The notes under the pieces are model-generated. The model did not search any database, was not told the DNA's origin, and worked only from the letters and a program-made list of their open reading frames with translations. From the NCBI GenBank assembly GCA_030146725.1, contig JASLBJ010000284.1, forward strand, positions 1 through 5,827: a stretch of DNA of 5,827 bases. The letters run 5' to 3'. Position numbers and translations under genes: made by a program. This document shows, one piece after another, positions 1-5,827 of the stretch (positions are counted from its first letter, which is position 1; every line of letters starts with the position of its first letter). The DNA is from Sphingomicrobium sp. Its GTDB lineage: Bacteria; Pseudomonadota; Alphaproteobacteria; Sphingomonadales; Sphingomonadaceae.

Positions 1-504
1 GCGCAGCTCTCCGCCCGGCCGGAGCTTGGCCGCGATCAACTGGATCGGTCCGTCATTGACCATCCGCCGCTTGGCATGGCGCGCCTTGGGCCAGGGGTCA
101 GGGTGGAGCAGATAGACGAACGCCAGCGCTCCGTCGGGCACCCGCCCAAGAACCTCGAGCGCGTCCCCCATGTGCAGCCGGACGTTGGCCAGCCCGCCAT
201 CGCGAACATGGCCGAGCGCGGTCGCGACTCCATTGACGAACGGCTCGCATCCGATGAACCCGTGGTCTGGCAAAAGGTCCGCGCGATAGGCAAGATGCTC
301 GCCCGAGCCGAAGCCGATCTCAAGGTGTAGCGGCCGGGTGTCGCCGAACAGCCGCTCCGCCGTCACTTCGCCATCGTCGGGCACCGCGATCCGCGGCAGC
401 AGGCCGTCGAGCAGCTCCTGCTGCCCCTTTCGCAGCTTGTGCCCACTCGAGCGGCCGTAGAGCCGGTTGATCGTTGTCGGGTCGCCAGGCTTGAACGCGG
501 TCAT
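1..504 (-). CDS. trmB: tRNA (guanine-N7-)-methyltransferase, 3' end cut by window edge
   Basis: TrmB transfers a methyl group from SAM to N7 of guanine 46 in the variable loop of tRNAs in the cytoplasm. The reading frame is open from an ATG at 504-502 to the left edge, giving 168 residues with no stop, so the C-terminal part is missing (the family is usually about 210-240 aa). The SAM-binding motif I is LEIGFGSGEH (residues 61-70), the acidic residue after strand 2 lies in CEPF (86-89), and the family signature HPDPWPKARHAKRR sits at 134-147. The N-terminal NRLYGRSSGHKLR is also typical. I chose this start because no in-frame ATG or GTG lies close upstream and MTAFKPGDPTT matches the usual N-terminus. 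The Shine-Dalgarno match is weak (AGG about 9 nt upstream, inside a palindrome). It is divergent from the DUF2231 gene. The identification is secure; only the distal end is unseen. Confidence 0.95.
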   Translation of the reverse strand, partial: MTAFKPGDPTTINRLYGRSSGHKLRKGQQELLDGLLPRIAVPDDGEVTAERLFGDTRPLHLEIGFGSGEHLAYRADLLPDHGFIGCEPFVNGVATALGHVRDGGLANVRLHMGDALEVLGRVPDGALAFVYLLHPDPWPKARHAKRRMVNDGPIQLIAAKLRPGGELR

Positions 505-510
505 GGCGGC

Positions 511-522
511 GCGCCTAGGCGC
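511..522. repeat. 12-bp perfect palindrome just upstream of the trmB start
   Basis: GCGCCTAGGCGC is its own reverse complement and ends 6 nt before the trmB ATG. On the minus strand its AGG is the only purine stretch near the right place for a ribosome binding site. In the mRNA the GCGC arms could pair around a CUAG loop and partly hide it. It could be a translational control element or chance in GC-rich sequence. Confidence 0.4.
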
Positions 523-553
523 ACGGCGATCCGTTGAGCAAGTGCCGCGAGAA

Positions 554-567
554 GGTTCACACGAACC
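554..567. promoter_or_regulatory. Inverted repeat GGTTC-N4-GAACC, possible operator
   Basis: GGTTC at 554-558 and GAACC at 563-567 form perfect 5-bp arms around ACAC. The site lies 49 bp upstream of the trmB start codon and 105 bp upstream of the DUF2231 start codon, a plausible place for a regulator of either gene. It does not fit the alphaproteobacterial LexA layout (GTTC-N7-GTTC). The arms are short, so chance is a real alternative. Confidence 0.3.
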
Positions 568-656
568 CCTGCTCCCTCGGGGCCGGCGGGCGAACACCGT
601 CTTTAGCCCGCACGGCATCCCTTCACCGGCAGGCGCGTTAACCCGGAAAGATAATC

Positions 657-663
657 AGGGGAG
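657..663 (+). promoter_or_regulatory. Ribosome binding site of the DUF2231 gene
   Basis: AGGGGAG with 9 nt to the ATG at 673 is the clearest Shine-Dalgarno sequence in the window. It fixes the start of the downstream gene. Confidence 0.75.
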
Positions 664-672
664 TACCAGCGC

Positions 673-1215
673 ATGTACGGCAAGAACCCGAGAAGCACCG
701 CCCAGATCGGCGGACATCCGCTGCACCCGATGCTGATCCCGCTGCCGATCACCTGCTTCATCGGTGTGCTCGTTGTCGACATCCTGTTTCTCTCGACCGG
801 CGAGCGGGGCTGGCTGACCGCATCCCACTGGCTGCTCGGTTTCGGGCTTGCCACCGCGGCGCTGGCCGCGACCACCGGTTTCATCGACTATATGGGCGAC
901 GATCGTATTCGCCGCCTCGGTCCCGCGCTTCGCCACATGATCGCGAATGTTACGGTAGTCGTGCTCGAAGCGGTCAATCTCGTCGTCCGGCTGACTACCG
1001 ACTCGCCCCGGATCGTCGACAATCTGGGCATATATCTGTCGGGCGTTGCAGTACTGGTCCTGGGCTACAGCGGCTGGCTCGGCGGCGAGCTCGTCTATCG
1101 CCACCGTGTCGGGGTGCAGGAAACGCCCGACGAATTCTCAGGGTACGACGGCGATGCCGAAGCGGCCGCCAAGGGTCCGCGCGGGGCGGCATTGCACGAG
1201 AAGCTGGGGCGTTAG
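673..1215 (+). CDS. DUF2231-type small integral membrane protein
   Basis: This 180-residue protein matches the DUF2231 family of predicted bacterial inner-membrane proteins by its N-terminal motif GHPLHPMLIPLP (residues 14-25), where the paired histidines and prolines are characteristic. Four hydrophobic segments are visible at about 20-42, 51-71, 88-107 and 116-138, followed by GWLGGELVYRHRVGV (134-148) and a polar, charged tail to the C-terminus. Histidines H15, H18, H52 and H88 lie at or near the ends of predicted helices, which would allow metal or heme binding, but this is only inference. The family has no established biochemical function that I can state with confidence. The start is supported by AGGGGAG at 9 nt spacing. 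It is divergent from trmB and lies 110 bp upstream of a second plus-strand gene. Codon use looks like that of the neighbours. Confidence 0.88.
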   Translation: MYGKNPRSTAQIGGHPLHPMLIPLPITCFIGVLVVDILFLSTGERGWLTASHWLLGFGLATAALAATTGFIDYMGDDRIRRLGPALRHMIANVTVVVLEAVNLVVRLTTDSPRIVDNLGIYLSGVAVLVLGYSGWLGGELVYRHRVGVQETPDEFSGYDGDAEAAAKGPRGAALHEKLGR

Positions 1216-1325
1216 GCCAGAGGGCTCCGCGGCCCACCTCCTGCGGTCGGCGAACCTGTCGCGGACCCATGCTGCATGGCTGCAAGCAAGCGCGCGTTCA
1301 GCAGCTCCGGCGCACCACTCCGCGG
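1216..1325 (+). other. 110-bp gap between the two plus-strand genes
   Basis: There is no coding sequence that I can support here. The gap holds a short inverted repeat, CCATGC-T-GCATGG (1267-1279), and a 4-bp GGGC/GCCC stem shortly after the DUF2231 stop. Neither is followed by a T-run, so I do not call a terminator. An in-frame ATG at 1269 would extend the next protein by 19 residues in front of its signal peptide, which makes it an unlikely start. Confidence 0.5.
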
Positions 1326-1679
1326 ATGAAGAAAACCTTGATCTTCGCCGCGCTGGCCGCAGCGGGCGCGACCTCCGCCCAGGCATCCGGCGGACTGACC
1401 TGCCGGACCGCCGGTCCGCTTGCCGTCGAAGTCGCGCTCGGTTTTGGTCACGTCGCCGGAGTCCCGCTGGTTTCGCGACGGCTGCTCGACAGCGGCCGCA
1501 GCGTGCCGGTCAGGGACGCACAATGGTGGCTCGACCAGAACGAGATCCGTGTCCTGCTCATCTCGCCCGGTGCGGAGCGAGAGGAAGTGCGGGTGCACGC
1601 AAGACGCCAGGGCAGCACCTATGACGGTTCGCTGTGGCGCGGCGGCCAACGCCGCTGGGTTCGCTGCCGCGAGAGCTAG
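1326..1679 (+). CDS. Small exported protein of unknown function
   Basis: The 117-residue product begins with a good Sec signal peptide: MKK, then a hydrophobic stretch [13 protein letters not shown], and a likely cleavage site AQA|SG after residue 20. The mature part of about 97 residues is basic and has exactly two cysteines, C26 near its start and C114 near its end, so a disulfide joining the two ends is possible in the periplasm. A conspicuous core is [17 protein letters not shown] (62-78), and the C-terminal part [17 protein letters not shown] (101-117) is rich in W and R. I do not recognise a named family. I chose ATG 1326 over ATG 1269 because it places the signal peptide at the N-terminus; there is no strong Shine-Dalgarno sequence before it. 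Its stop codon overlaps that of metK, which is read towards it. Export to the periplasm is inferred, function unknown. Confidence 0.78.
   Translation: MKKTLIFAALAAAGATSAQASGGLTCRTAGPLAVEVALGFGHVAGVPLVSRRLLDSGRSVPVRDAQWWLDQNEIRVLLISPGAEREEVRVHARRQGSTYDGSLWRGGQRRWVRCRES
1676..1679. other. CTAG shared by two convergent stop codons
   Basis: TAG at 1677-1679 ends the plus-strand exported-protein gene, and the complement of CTA at 1676-1678 is the TAG that ends metK. The two coding regions therefore overlap by the four bases of this palindrome, leaving no intergenic space for a terminator. A stem GCGGCG/CGCCGC (1639-1644 with 1650-1655) lies inside the plus-strand gene about 20 nt past the metK stop, but no T-run follows on either strand. 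Confidence 0.9.
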
Positions 1680-2899
1680 GCGAGCGCCGCGCGAAGCTCC
1701 TCGACCAGGTCGGTCTTCTCCCACGGGAACAGGTCGCCCTCGGGCTTGCGGCCGAAGTGGCCGTACGCCGCGGTCGCCGAGTAGATCGGCTTGTTGAGCT
1801 GCAAGTGGGTGCGGATGCCGCGCGGGGTCAGCGTCACCAGCGTGGGCAGCACCCGCTCGAGCTGCTCCGCAGTCGCGCCGTTCGCCTCGGTCCCGTGCAG
1901 GTCGACATAGAGCGACAGCGGCTCGGGCACGCCGATCGCATAGCTCAGCTGGATCGTGCAGCGCTTCGCCAAGCCGGCCGCGACGATGTTCTTGGCAAGA
2001 TAGCGCGCGACATAGGCGGCCGAGCGGTCGACCTTGGTCGGGTCCTTGCCCGAAAACGCCCCGCCGCCATGCGGCGCGGCGCCGCCATAGGTATCGACGA
2101 TGATCTTGCGCCCCGTCAGCCCGGCATCGCCGTCAGGACCGCCGATCTCGAAGCGGCCCGTCGGGTTCACGTGAAGCCCCGCTTCGTCGGGCAGCCAGCC
2201 CTCCGGCAGCACATCGGCAAGCACCTGCTTCACATAGTCGCGCAGGCGCGCCTGGCCGTCGTCGTTCGACAGTTCGGCACTGTGCTGGGTCGACACGACC
2301 ACCGCGGTCGCGCGCACCGGCACGCCGCGCTCGTACAGCAGAGTCACCTGGCTCTTGGCGTCGGGCTCGAGGAACGGCGCCTGGCCGCCATGCCGATCGG
2401 CCGCGAGTCGCTCGAGGATTCGATGCGAGTAATAGAGCGTCGCCGGCATCAGGTCGGGCGTCTCGTCGGTCGCATAGCCGAACATGATGCCTTGGTCGCC
2501 GGCGCCCTCGTCCTTGTTGCCGGCCGCATCGACGCCCTGCGCGATATGCACCGACTGGCCGTGGAGGTGATTTTCAAAGCTGGCGGTCTGCCAGTGAAAG
2601 CCCGACTGCTCGTACCCGATGCGGCGGATGGTCTGGCGCACCACCGCCTCGATCTCGTCGCGCGATCCCGGTGCCCAGCCATGCGTTTCCCTGAACTGCT
2701 CCTCGTCATAGACGCCGCGGCAGCGGATCTCCCCGCCGACGACAATGCGCTGGGTCGTGACCAGCGTCTCGCAGGCGACGCGCGCTTCGGGGTCCTTCGA
2801 CAGAAACAGGTCGACAATCGCGTCGCTGATCTGGTCGGCAACCTTGTCGGGATGGCCCTCGGAGACAGATTCGGAAGTGAACAGGTAATTGTCGCGCAT
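1676..2899 (-). CDS. metK: S-adenosylmethionine synthetase
   Basis: MetK makes S-adenosylmethionine from methionine and ATP, releasing phosphate and diphosphate, and works as a cytoplasmic oligomer that needs Mg2+ and K+. The protein is 407 residues with all family hallmarks: [13 protein letters not shown] at 7-19, signature [12 protein letters not shown] at 132-143, and the phosphate-binding [19 protein letters not shown] at 278-296. E. coli MetK is 384 aa, so this length is normal for the alphaproteobacterial form. I chose ATG 2899 because [19 protein letters not shown] is the expected N-terminus; AGGA lies 12 nt upstream, a slightly long spacing. An in-frame ATG at 2941 would add 14 residues ([14 protein letters not shown]) that do not look like MetK. 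It follows lnt after an 87-bp gap with a probable operator, so separate control is likely. It supplies the cofactor used by TrmB and other methyltransferases. Confidence 0.97.
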   Translation of the reverse strand: MRDNYLFTSESVSEGHPDKVADQISDAIVDLFLSKDPEARVACETLVTTQRIVVGGEIRCRGVYDEEQFRETHGWAPGSRDEIEAVVRQTIRRIGYEQSGFHWQTASFENHLHGQSVHIAQGVDAAGNKDEGAGDQGIMFGYATDETPDLMPATLYYSHRILERLAADRHGGQAPFLEPDAKSQVTLLYERGVPVRATAVVVSTQHSAELSNDDGQARLRDYVKQVLADVLPEGWLPDEAGLHVNPTGRFEIGGPDGDAGLTGRKIIVDTYGGAAPHGGGAFSGKDPTKVDRSAAYVARYLAKNIVAAGLAKRCTIQLSYAIGVPEPLSLYVDLHGTEANGATAEQLERVLPTLVTLTPRGIRTHLQLNKPIYSATAAYGHFGRKPEGDLFPWEKTDLVEELRAALA

Positions 2900-2929
2900 G
2901 GCCGAACGGAGTCCTGAAGCAGCTGCTGG

Positions 2930-2965
2930 GAATACGGGCATCAAGTTTTGAAGACGGGCATCAAG
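2930..2965 (-). repeat. Tandem direct repeat in the metK leader (16 nt, period 20)
   Basis: Two copies, 2950-2965 and 2930-2945, agree at 15 of 16 positions; on the minus strand each reads CTTGATGCCCGTNTTC. The 12-nt core is identical in both. Each copy contains an ATG followed by CCC GTN TTC. The first copy therefore starts a six-codon frame (MPVFKT) whose TGA at 2943-2941 overlaps the ATG of the second copy at 2941, which is in frame with metK. The spacing of two DNA turns would also suit a regulator that binds side by side. The function is not known. Confidence 0.6.
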
Positions 2966-2987
2966 ATATAAGGAAGTCCTTATATCT
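2964..2987. promoter_or_regulatory. Probable operator upstream of metK (AT-rich palindrome)
   Basis: AGATATAAGGA (minus strand, 2987-2977) and TCCTTATATCT (2974-2964) are perfect 11-bp arms around a 2-bp centre. The element is strikingly AT-rich in a GC-rich region, lies 64 bp upstream of the metK start codon, and takes in the last base of the lnt stop codon. An imperfectly centred palindrome of this size with ATAT ends is the shape bound by ArsR-family dimers. In several Proteobacteria an ArsR-family regulator, SahR, controls metK and other methyl-cycle genes, so a SahR-type site is a good candidate, though this is inference. As RNA it could form a hairpin, but no T-run follows, which argues against a simple terminator for lnt. 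Confidence 0.65.
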
Positions 2988-4624
2988 CAGTTGCGATAGC
3001 GCTGGCGGCGGGCAAGGGCAATGCCGGCGATCAGCAGCACGAAGCCAAGCGCGATCGGAATGCCATTGCCGCCGCGCGCGAAAATCGTCGGGGACAAAGC
3101 CGCCATCGGCAGCTGATTGTCGATCACCCCCGCCTGCCGCCACGGAATGCTGTCGATCAGCCGCCCGCGCGCGTCGATCAGCGCGCTGATCCCGGTCGGC
3201 GTCGAGCGGATGACCGGAATGCCTTCCTCGGCGGCGCGAAGCCGCGCCTGCGCCAGATGCTGCGGCGGTCCCCAGCGCCCGAACCAGGCGTCATTGGACG
3301 GATTGAAGATGAAATCGGGACGGTTGTCGCGGTCGACAACCTCGCCCGAAAAGATGATTTCGTAGCACAATTGGAAGCCGACCTTGCCGAAGCCCGGCGT
3401 GGGCAACGTGCGCGGGCCCGGCCCCGGGGTGAAGTCGACGTCGCCGGGCGCAAGGCGCGACAAGCCGAACGCCGACAGCAGCGGCCGCATCGGCAGATAT
3501 TCGCCATAAGGCACCAGATGCGCCTTGTCGTAGCGGCCGATGACCTTGCCGGTGCCGTCGATCATGAACACGCTATTGGCCGCTCCGGTGACATTGCGGC
3601 CGTCGTCCGACTTGTATGTCAGCCCGCCGGTCAGCAAGATGTCACCGCCGCGCAGCAGGCTCGCGGCACGGGTCCGCTCGAACTCGGCAAACGCCTGGTG
3701 CTCGCTGGTCCGTGCATCCTCGAGCGGTTCGGTAACCGCGGCCTCGGGCCAGAACAGCAGCCGCGGTTCCTCGGCCCGCTTGCCGGCCGACAATCCCGCG
3801 AGCCGCCGCGCGGCCTCGTCACCGAAGCCTGGGCGCCACTTGTCCTCCTGCCCGATATTGGGCTGCACGATCCGGATCGCGCCGAAAATCTGGTTTTCGC
3901 GTAGAAAGGCCTGCTGCTGCGCCGGCGACATCCGTGTCGGCGGACGCTCGTCGAGGTCAAACGTGCGCAGGCAGCATTGCTCGGGCACCATCGGCAGCGG
4001 CCACGCAGGCAGCAGCGACGCTGCGGCCGCGACCGGCACCGCCGATTTCCAGTCGCCCCGGGCAAGCAGCCACAGCCCGCCGCCAAGCAGCACGACCAGG
4101 ATCGACAGGCCGTAGGTGCCGACCACCGCCGACGACGCCCGCCACCAGCTGTCGACCAGCACCACGCCCACCGGATTCCACGCAAAACCGGTGAACAAAG
4201 TCGCGCGCAGCCACTCGGTCAGTCCCCACGCACCGCCAAGTACCAGCACCTGTGCGAGCGTCGAGTGCCGGACCCGCCATGCAAGCCCGACGGCGACCAT
4301 CGGATACACCGCCAGGTACAGCGATAGCAGCACGACCGCGATCCAGCCAAGCCATGCCGGCATTGCCGCCTGGAAAGTGAAAGCGGTCGCAATCCAGTTG
4401 AGCCCGACGGCGAACTGCCCGACCCCGAACCCCCAGCCGATCGCCAGCGCGCCGCCCCGCGTGCCCGCGCGGCTGATCAGCTCGTTGAGGACGGCGAAGG
4501 CGAGCAGCATCAGCGGCCACAGGCCGATCGGCTCGAACGCCAGCGCCGAGGCGGCGCCGGTCATCAGCGAGACGAGGAACAGCAGGCGCGCGGGCGTGGT
4601 GCCCGGCCGCTCAGCCTGTGACAT
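2987..4624 (-). CDS. lnt: Apolipoprotein N-acyltransferase
   Basis: Lnt transfers an acyl chain from a phospholipid to the N-terminal cysteine of lipoproteins in the inner membrane, the last step of lipoprotein maturation after Lgt and LspA. The protein has 545 residues (E. coli about 512). The N-terminal half has several membrane helices (between about 12 and 205), then comes a periplasmic nitrilase-type domain (about 250-510), and a final helix at about 520-538 followed by a basic tail. The catalytic triad is present: E294 in FWPEAAV, K367 in RYDKAHLVPYGEYLP and C420 in GFQLCYEI. I chose ATG 4624 because the residues that follow lead into the first helix; the upstream in-frame extension lies wholly inside corC. 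The start overlaps the corC end by 14 nt with no clear Shine-Dalgarno sequence, which suggests translational coupling. The stop codon touches the metK operator palindrome. Confidence 0.96.
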   Translation of the reverse strand: MSQAERPGTTPARLLFLVSLMTGAASALAFEPIGLWPLMLLAFAVLNELISRAGTRGGALAIGWGFGVGQFAVGLNWIATAFTFQAAMPAWLGWIAVVLLSLYLAVYPMVAVGLAWRVRHSTLAQVLVLGGAWGLTEWLRATLFTGFAWNPVGVVLVDSWWRASSAVVGTYGLSILVVLLGGGLWLLARGDWKSAVPVAAAASLLPAWPLPMVPEQCCLRTFDLDERPPTRMSPAQQQAFLRENQIFGAIRIVQPNIGQEDKWRPGFGDEAARRLAGLSAGKRAEEPRLLFWPEAAVTEPLEDARTSEHQAFAEFERTRAASLLRGGDILLTGGLTYKSDDGRNVTGAANSVFMIDGTGKVIGRYDKAHLVPYGEYLPMRPLLSAFGLSRLAPGDVDFTPGPGPRTLPTPGFGKVGFQLCYEIIFSGEVVDRDNRPDFIFNPSNDAWFGRWGPPQHLAQARLRAAEEGIPVIRSTPTGISALIDARGRLIDSIPWRQAGVIDNQLPMAALSPTIFARGGNGIPIALGFVLLIAGIALARRQRYRN

Positions 4625-5477
4625 CGGGTGCGTGGAGCCGGATGCGCAGGATCCGCCGTGCATCAACCGCCGTCGACTCGAGCCGCCAGCCCGAGGGGTG
4701 AAGCACCGATTCGCCCGGCGGAAGGATCCGACCGGCGAGCAGGAAGGCGAGACCGCCAAGCGTGTCGACCTCGTCCTCGTCTGCGGTCAACCGCGCATCG
4801 ACCGCCTCCTGAAGGTCTTCCAGTTCGAGGCGCGCGTCGGCTTCCCACAGACCCTCGTCGAGCATCATCAGCAAGCCCCCGGCCTGCTCGTCATGCTCGT
4901 CCTCGATGTCGCCGACGATCTCCTCGACCACATCCTCGATCGTCACCAGCCCCTCGGTACCGCCGAACTCGTCGACGACGATCGCCAGATGCGTGCGCTC
5001 GGCGCGCATCCGGGCAAGCAATTCGATGACCCCCATCGATTCAGGCACGAACAAGGGGGTTCGCAAGAGCGCCGGGATTGCCCGGTCGCGGTCGGCATCG
5101 ACGTTGGCGACGAACACATCTTTGATGTGGATCATCCCAATCACTTCATCGAGGCTGTCGCTGTAGACCGGAAGGCGGCTGTGACCGGCCTCCGCGAAGG
5201 CGTCGATCAATTTGTCGAAGCTGATCGTCGCCGGAACCGCGATGATGTCGCCGCGCGTGACGCAGATGTCGCCCGCTGTCTGGTCGCCGAAGTGCAGCAG
5301 GTTGCGCAGCATGGTGCGCTCGTGCGGGGAGAGATCGCCGCTGACTGGGCGCGACCCTTCAGCCTCGTCGATCACCTCCTCGATCTGGTCGCGAAGCGAG
5401 GTCTCGCCTTCGCCGAACAGCAGCGCGCGCATCCCCCGCCACAGCCGCGATCCGCCCTCTTCGTGCTGGCTCGCCAT
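4611..5477 (-). CDS. corC: CorC/HlyC-family CBS-domain protein
   Basis: This 288-residue soluble protein has the layout of the CorC/YbeX group: a short N-terminal region, two CBS motifs (about 68-125 and 132-190), and a C-terminal CorC/HlyC transporter-associated domain (about 206-283). Diagnostic stretches are HSRLPVYSDSLDEVIGMIHIKD (99-120) and VVDEFGGTEGLVTIEDVVEEIVGDIEDE (167-194). There is no DUF21 membrane domain, so it is the short form. CBS pairs of this kind bind adenine nucleotides, and the family has been linked to magnesium and cobalt efflux and, in E. coli, to ribosome-related functions next to ybeY. The exact role here cannot be read from sequence. The ATG shares one base with the ybeY stop (TGATG), and the 3' end overlaps lnt, so the three genes very probably form one transcript with coupled translation. 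Confidence 0.94.
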   Translation of the reverse strand: MASQHEEGGSRLWRGMRALLFGEGETSLRDQIEEVIDEAEGSRPVSGDLSPHERTMLRNLLHFGDQTAGDICVTRGDIIAVPATISFDKLIDAFAEAGHSRLPVYSDSLDEVIGMIHIKDVFVANVDADRDRAIPALLRTPLFVPESMGVIELLARMRAERTHLAIVVDEFGGTEGLVTIEDVVEEIVGDIEDEHDEQAGGLLMMLDEGLWEADARLELEDLQEAVDARLTADEDEVDTLGGLAFLLAGRILPPGESVLHPSGWRLESTAVDARRILRIRLHAPDVTG

Positions 5478-5827
5478 CAGCCGTTCGCCGCGTAAGGATC
5501 GGCAAGCCCGAGCGAAGCGAGCGCCCGAACCTCCCTGGCCTCCATGTCGCTCGCCGCGGGATCGTCATGATGATCGAGCCCGAGCAGATGGAGCGTTCCA
5601 TGGACGATGAGGTGCGCGGCATGGTCCTCGACGCTGATGCCCTTGTCCGCGGCTTCGGCAACGCACACGCCGCGCGCGAGCACGATGTCGCCAAGCATCA
5701 GCTCAGGCCCGTCGACAGTGGTATCCAAAAGCTCGTCGGGATCCGCCATCGGGAACGAAAGCACGTTGGTCGCCCGATCCTTGCCGCGCCATCTGGCGTT
5801 GAGCTCGCGAACCGCCTCGTCGCCCGT
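5477..5827 (-). CDS. ybeY: Endoribonuclease / rRNA maturation factor YbeY, 5' end cut by window edge
   Basis: YbeY is a metal-dependent single-strand endoribonuclease involved in 16S rRNA 3'-end maturation and ribosome quality control. The frame is open to the right edge and 116 residues are visible; full-length members have about 150-170, so the N-terminal third is outside. The visible part begins TGDEAVRELNARWRGKDRATNVLSFP, which covers the conserved LN-WRGKD-TNVLSFP stretch. The zinc-binding motif HGTLHLLGLDH (visible residues 76-86) gives the three histidines spaced as in the family (H-x3-H-x5-H). The GTG at 5764 is internal and is not the real start. The stop TGA shares its last base with the corC ATG. 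In many bacteria phoH lies upstream of ybeY, but that would be outside this window. Confidence 0.95.
   Translation of the reverse strand, partial: TGDEAVRELNARWRGKDRATNVLSFPMADPDELLDTTVDGPELMLGDIVLARGVCVAEAADKGISVEDHAAHLIVHGTLHLLGLDHHDDPAASDMEAREVRALASLGLADPYAANG

Larger units (their letters stand above)
505..672. promoter_or_regulatory. Divergent intergenic region between trmB and the DUF2231 gene
   Basis: These 168 bp separate two divergently read genes and must hold at least one promoter for each. I could not find a convincing -35/-10 pair on either strand. GATAAT at 650-655 resembles a -10 box for the plus strand but overlaps the ribosome binding region, so it is probably not used. The region contains a perfect 12-bp palindrome near the trmB start, a GGTTC/GAACC inverted repeat in the middle, and a weak stem GCGGGC/GCCCGC (586-591 with 606-611, 14-nt loop). 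Confidence 0.6.

Noticed and set aside
76..330. Plus-strand open frame of 84 codons at the left edge
   Set aside because: It lies inside trmB, which is read on the minus strand and carries the SAM-binding motif and the DPWPK signature.
554..567. LexA/SOS box
   Set aside because: GTTC-N4-GAAC has the wrong order and spacing for both the alphaproteobacterial (GTTC-N7-GTTC) and the Gram-positive (GAAC-N4-GTTC) sites.
655..1104. Minus-strand open frame of 149 codons opposite the DUF2231 gene
   Set aside because: The plus-strand frame has a strong ribosome binding site and the DUF2231 motif; the minus frame has neither, and its product is a charged sequence without family features.
1267..1279. 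CCATGC-T-GCATGG inverted repeat as an operator
   Set aside because: It is too short and isolated to separate from chance; it is recorded only as part of the gap description.
1639..1655. Bidirectional terminator between metK and the exported-protein gene
   Set aside because: The 6-bp stem lies inside coding sequence and has no T-run on either side.
1634..2917. Long plus-strand open frame antisense to the whole of metK (427 codons)
   Set aside because: It mirrors metK exactly in extent, has the R/A/G/Q-rich composition of antisense frames in GC-rich DNA, and shows no recognisable domain, while metK on the minus strand has all family motifs.
2900..2986. A SAM riboswitch before metK
   Set aside because: The 87-nt leader holds a palindrome and a direct repeat but I could not match it to the SAM-II or SAM/SAH patterns by eye. 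A covariance-model search would settle it.
4116..5495. Long plus-strand open frame antisense to corC and the 5' half of lnt (459 codons)
   Set aside because: It has low-complexity composition with no motif and lies opposite two genes that are well supported by conserved residues; it is a reading-frame artefact of high GC.

Overview
The window looks like chromosomal DNA from a GC-rich alphaproteobacterium, most likely a sphingomonad. The basis is the high GC content, the protein sequences of YbeY, CorC, Lnt, MetK and TrmB, and the ybeY-corC-lnt-metK gene order. I made this assignment by eye, without a database search.

Reading in the direction of transcription of the minus-strand block (right to left): the 3' part of ybeY (endoribonuclease / rRNA maturation factor) enters from the right edge and runs by a 1-nt stop/start overlap into corC (CBS-domain protein of the CorC/HlyC family). 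corC overlaps lnt (apolipoprotein N-acyltransferase) by 14 nt. After lnt there is an 87-bp gap before metK (S-adenosylmethionine synthetase). The gap holds a near-perfect AT-rich palindrome abutting the lnt stop codon and a 16-nt tandem direct repeat with a 20-nt period. This suggests metK has its own regulated promoter although it follows lnt in the same direction.

To the left of metK are two plus-strand genes: a four-helix DUF2231-type membrane protein (673-1215) and a small exported protein of unknown function (1326-1679). The latter converges on metK so tightly that one palindromic CTAG tetranucleotide supplies the stop codons of both genes. At the left edge, trmB (tRNA m7G46 methyltransferase) is read on the minus strand and leaves the window. 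It is divergent from the DUF2231 gene across a 168-bp region that contains two short palindromes.

Functionally the minus-strand genes are housekeeping: RNA maturation (YbeY), envelope and lipoprotein maturation (CorC, Lnt), SAM supply (MetK), and a SAM-dependent tRNA methyltransferase (TrmB). I see no RNA genes, CRISPR, insertion sequences or phage genes. I do not see a clearly novel multi-gene system. The least explained parts are the metK leader and the two plus-strand genes between metK and trmB.
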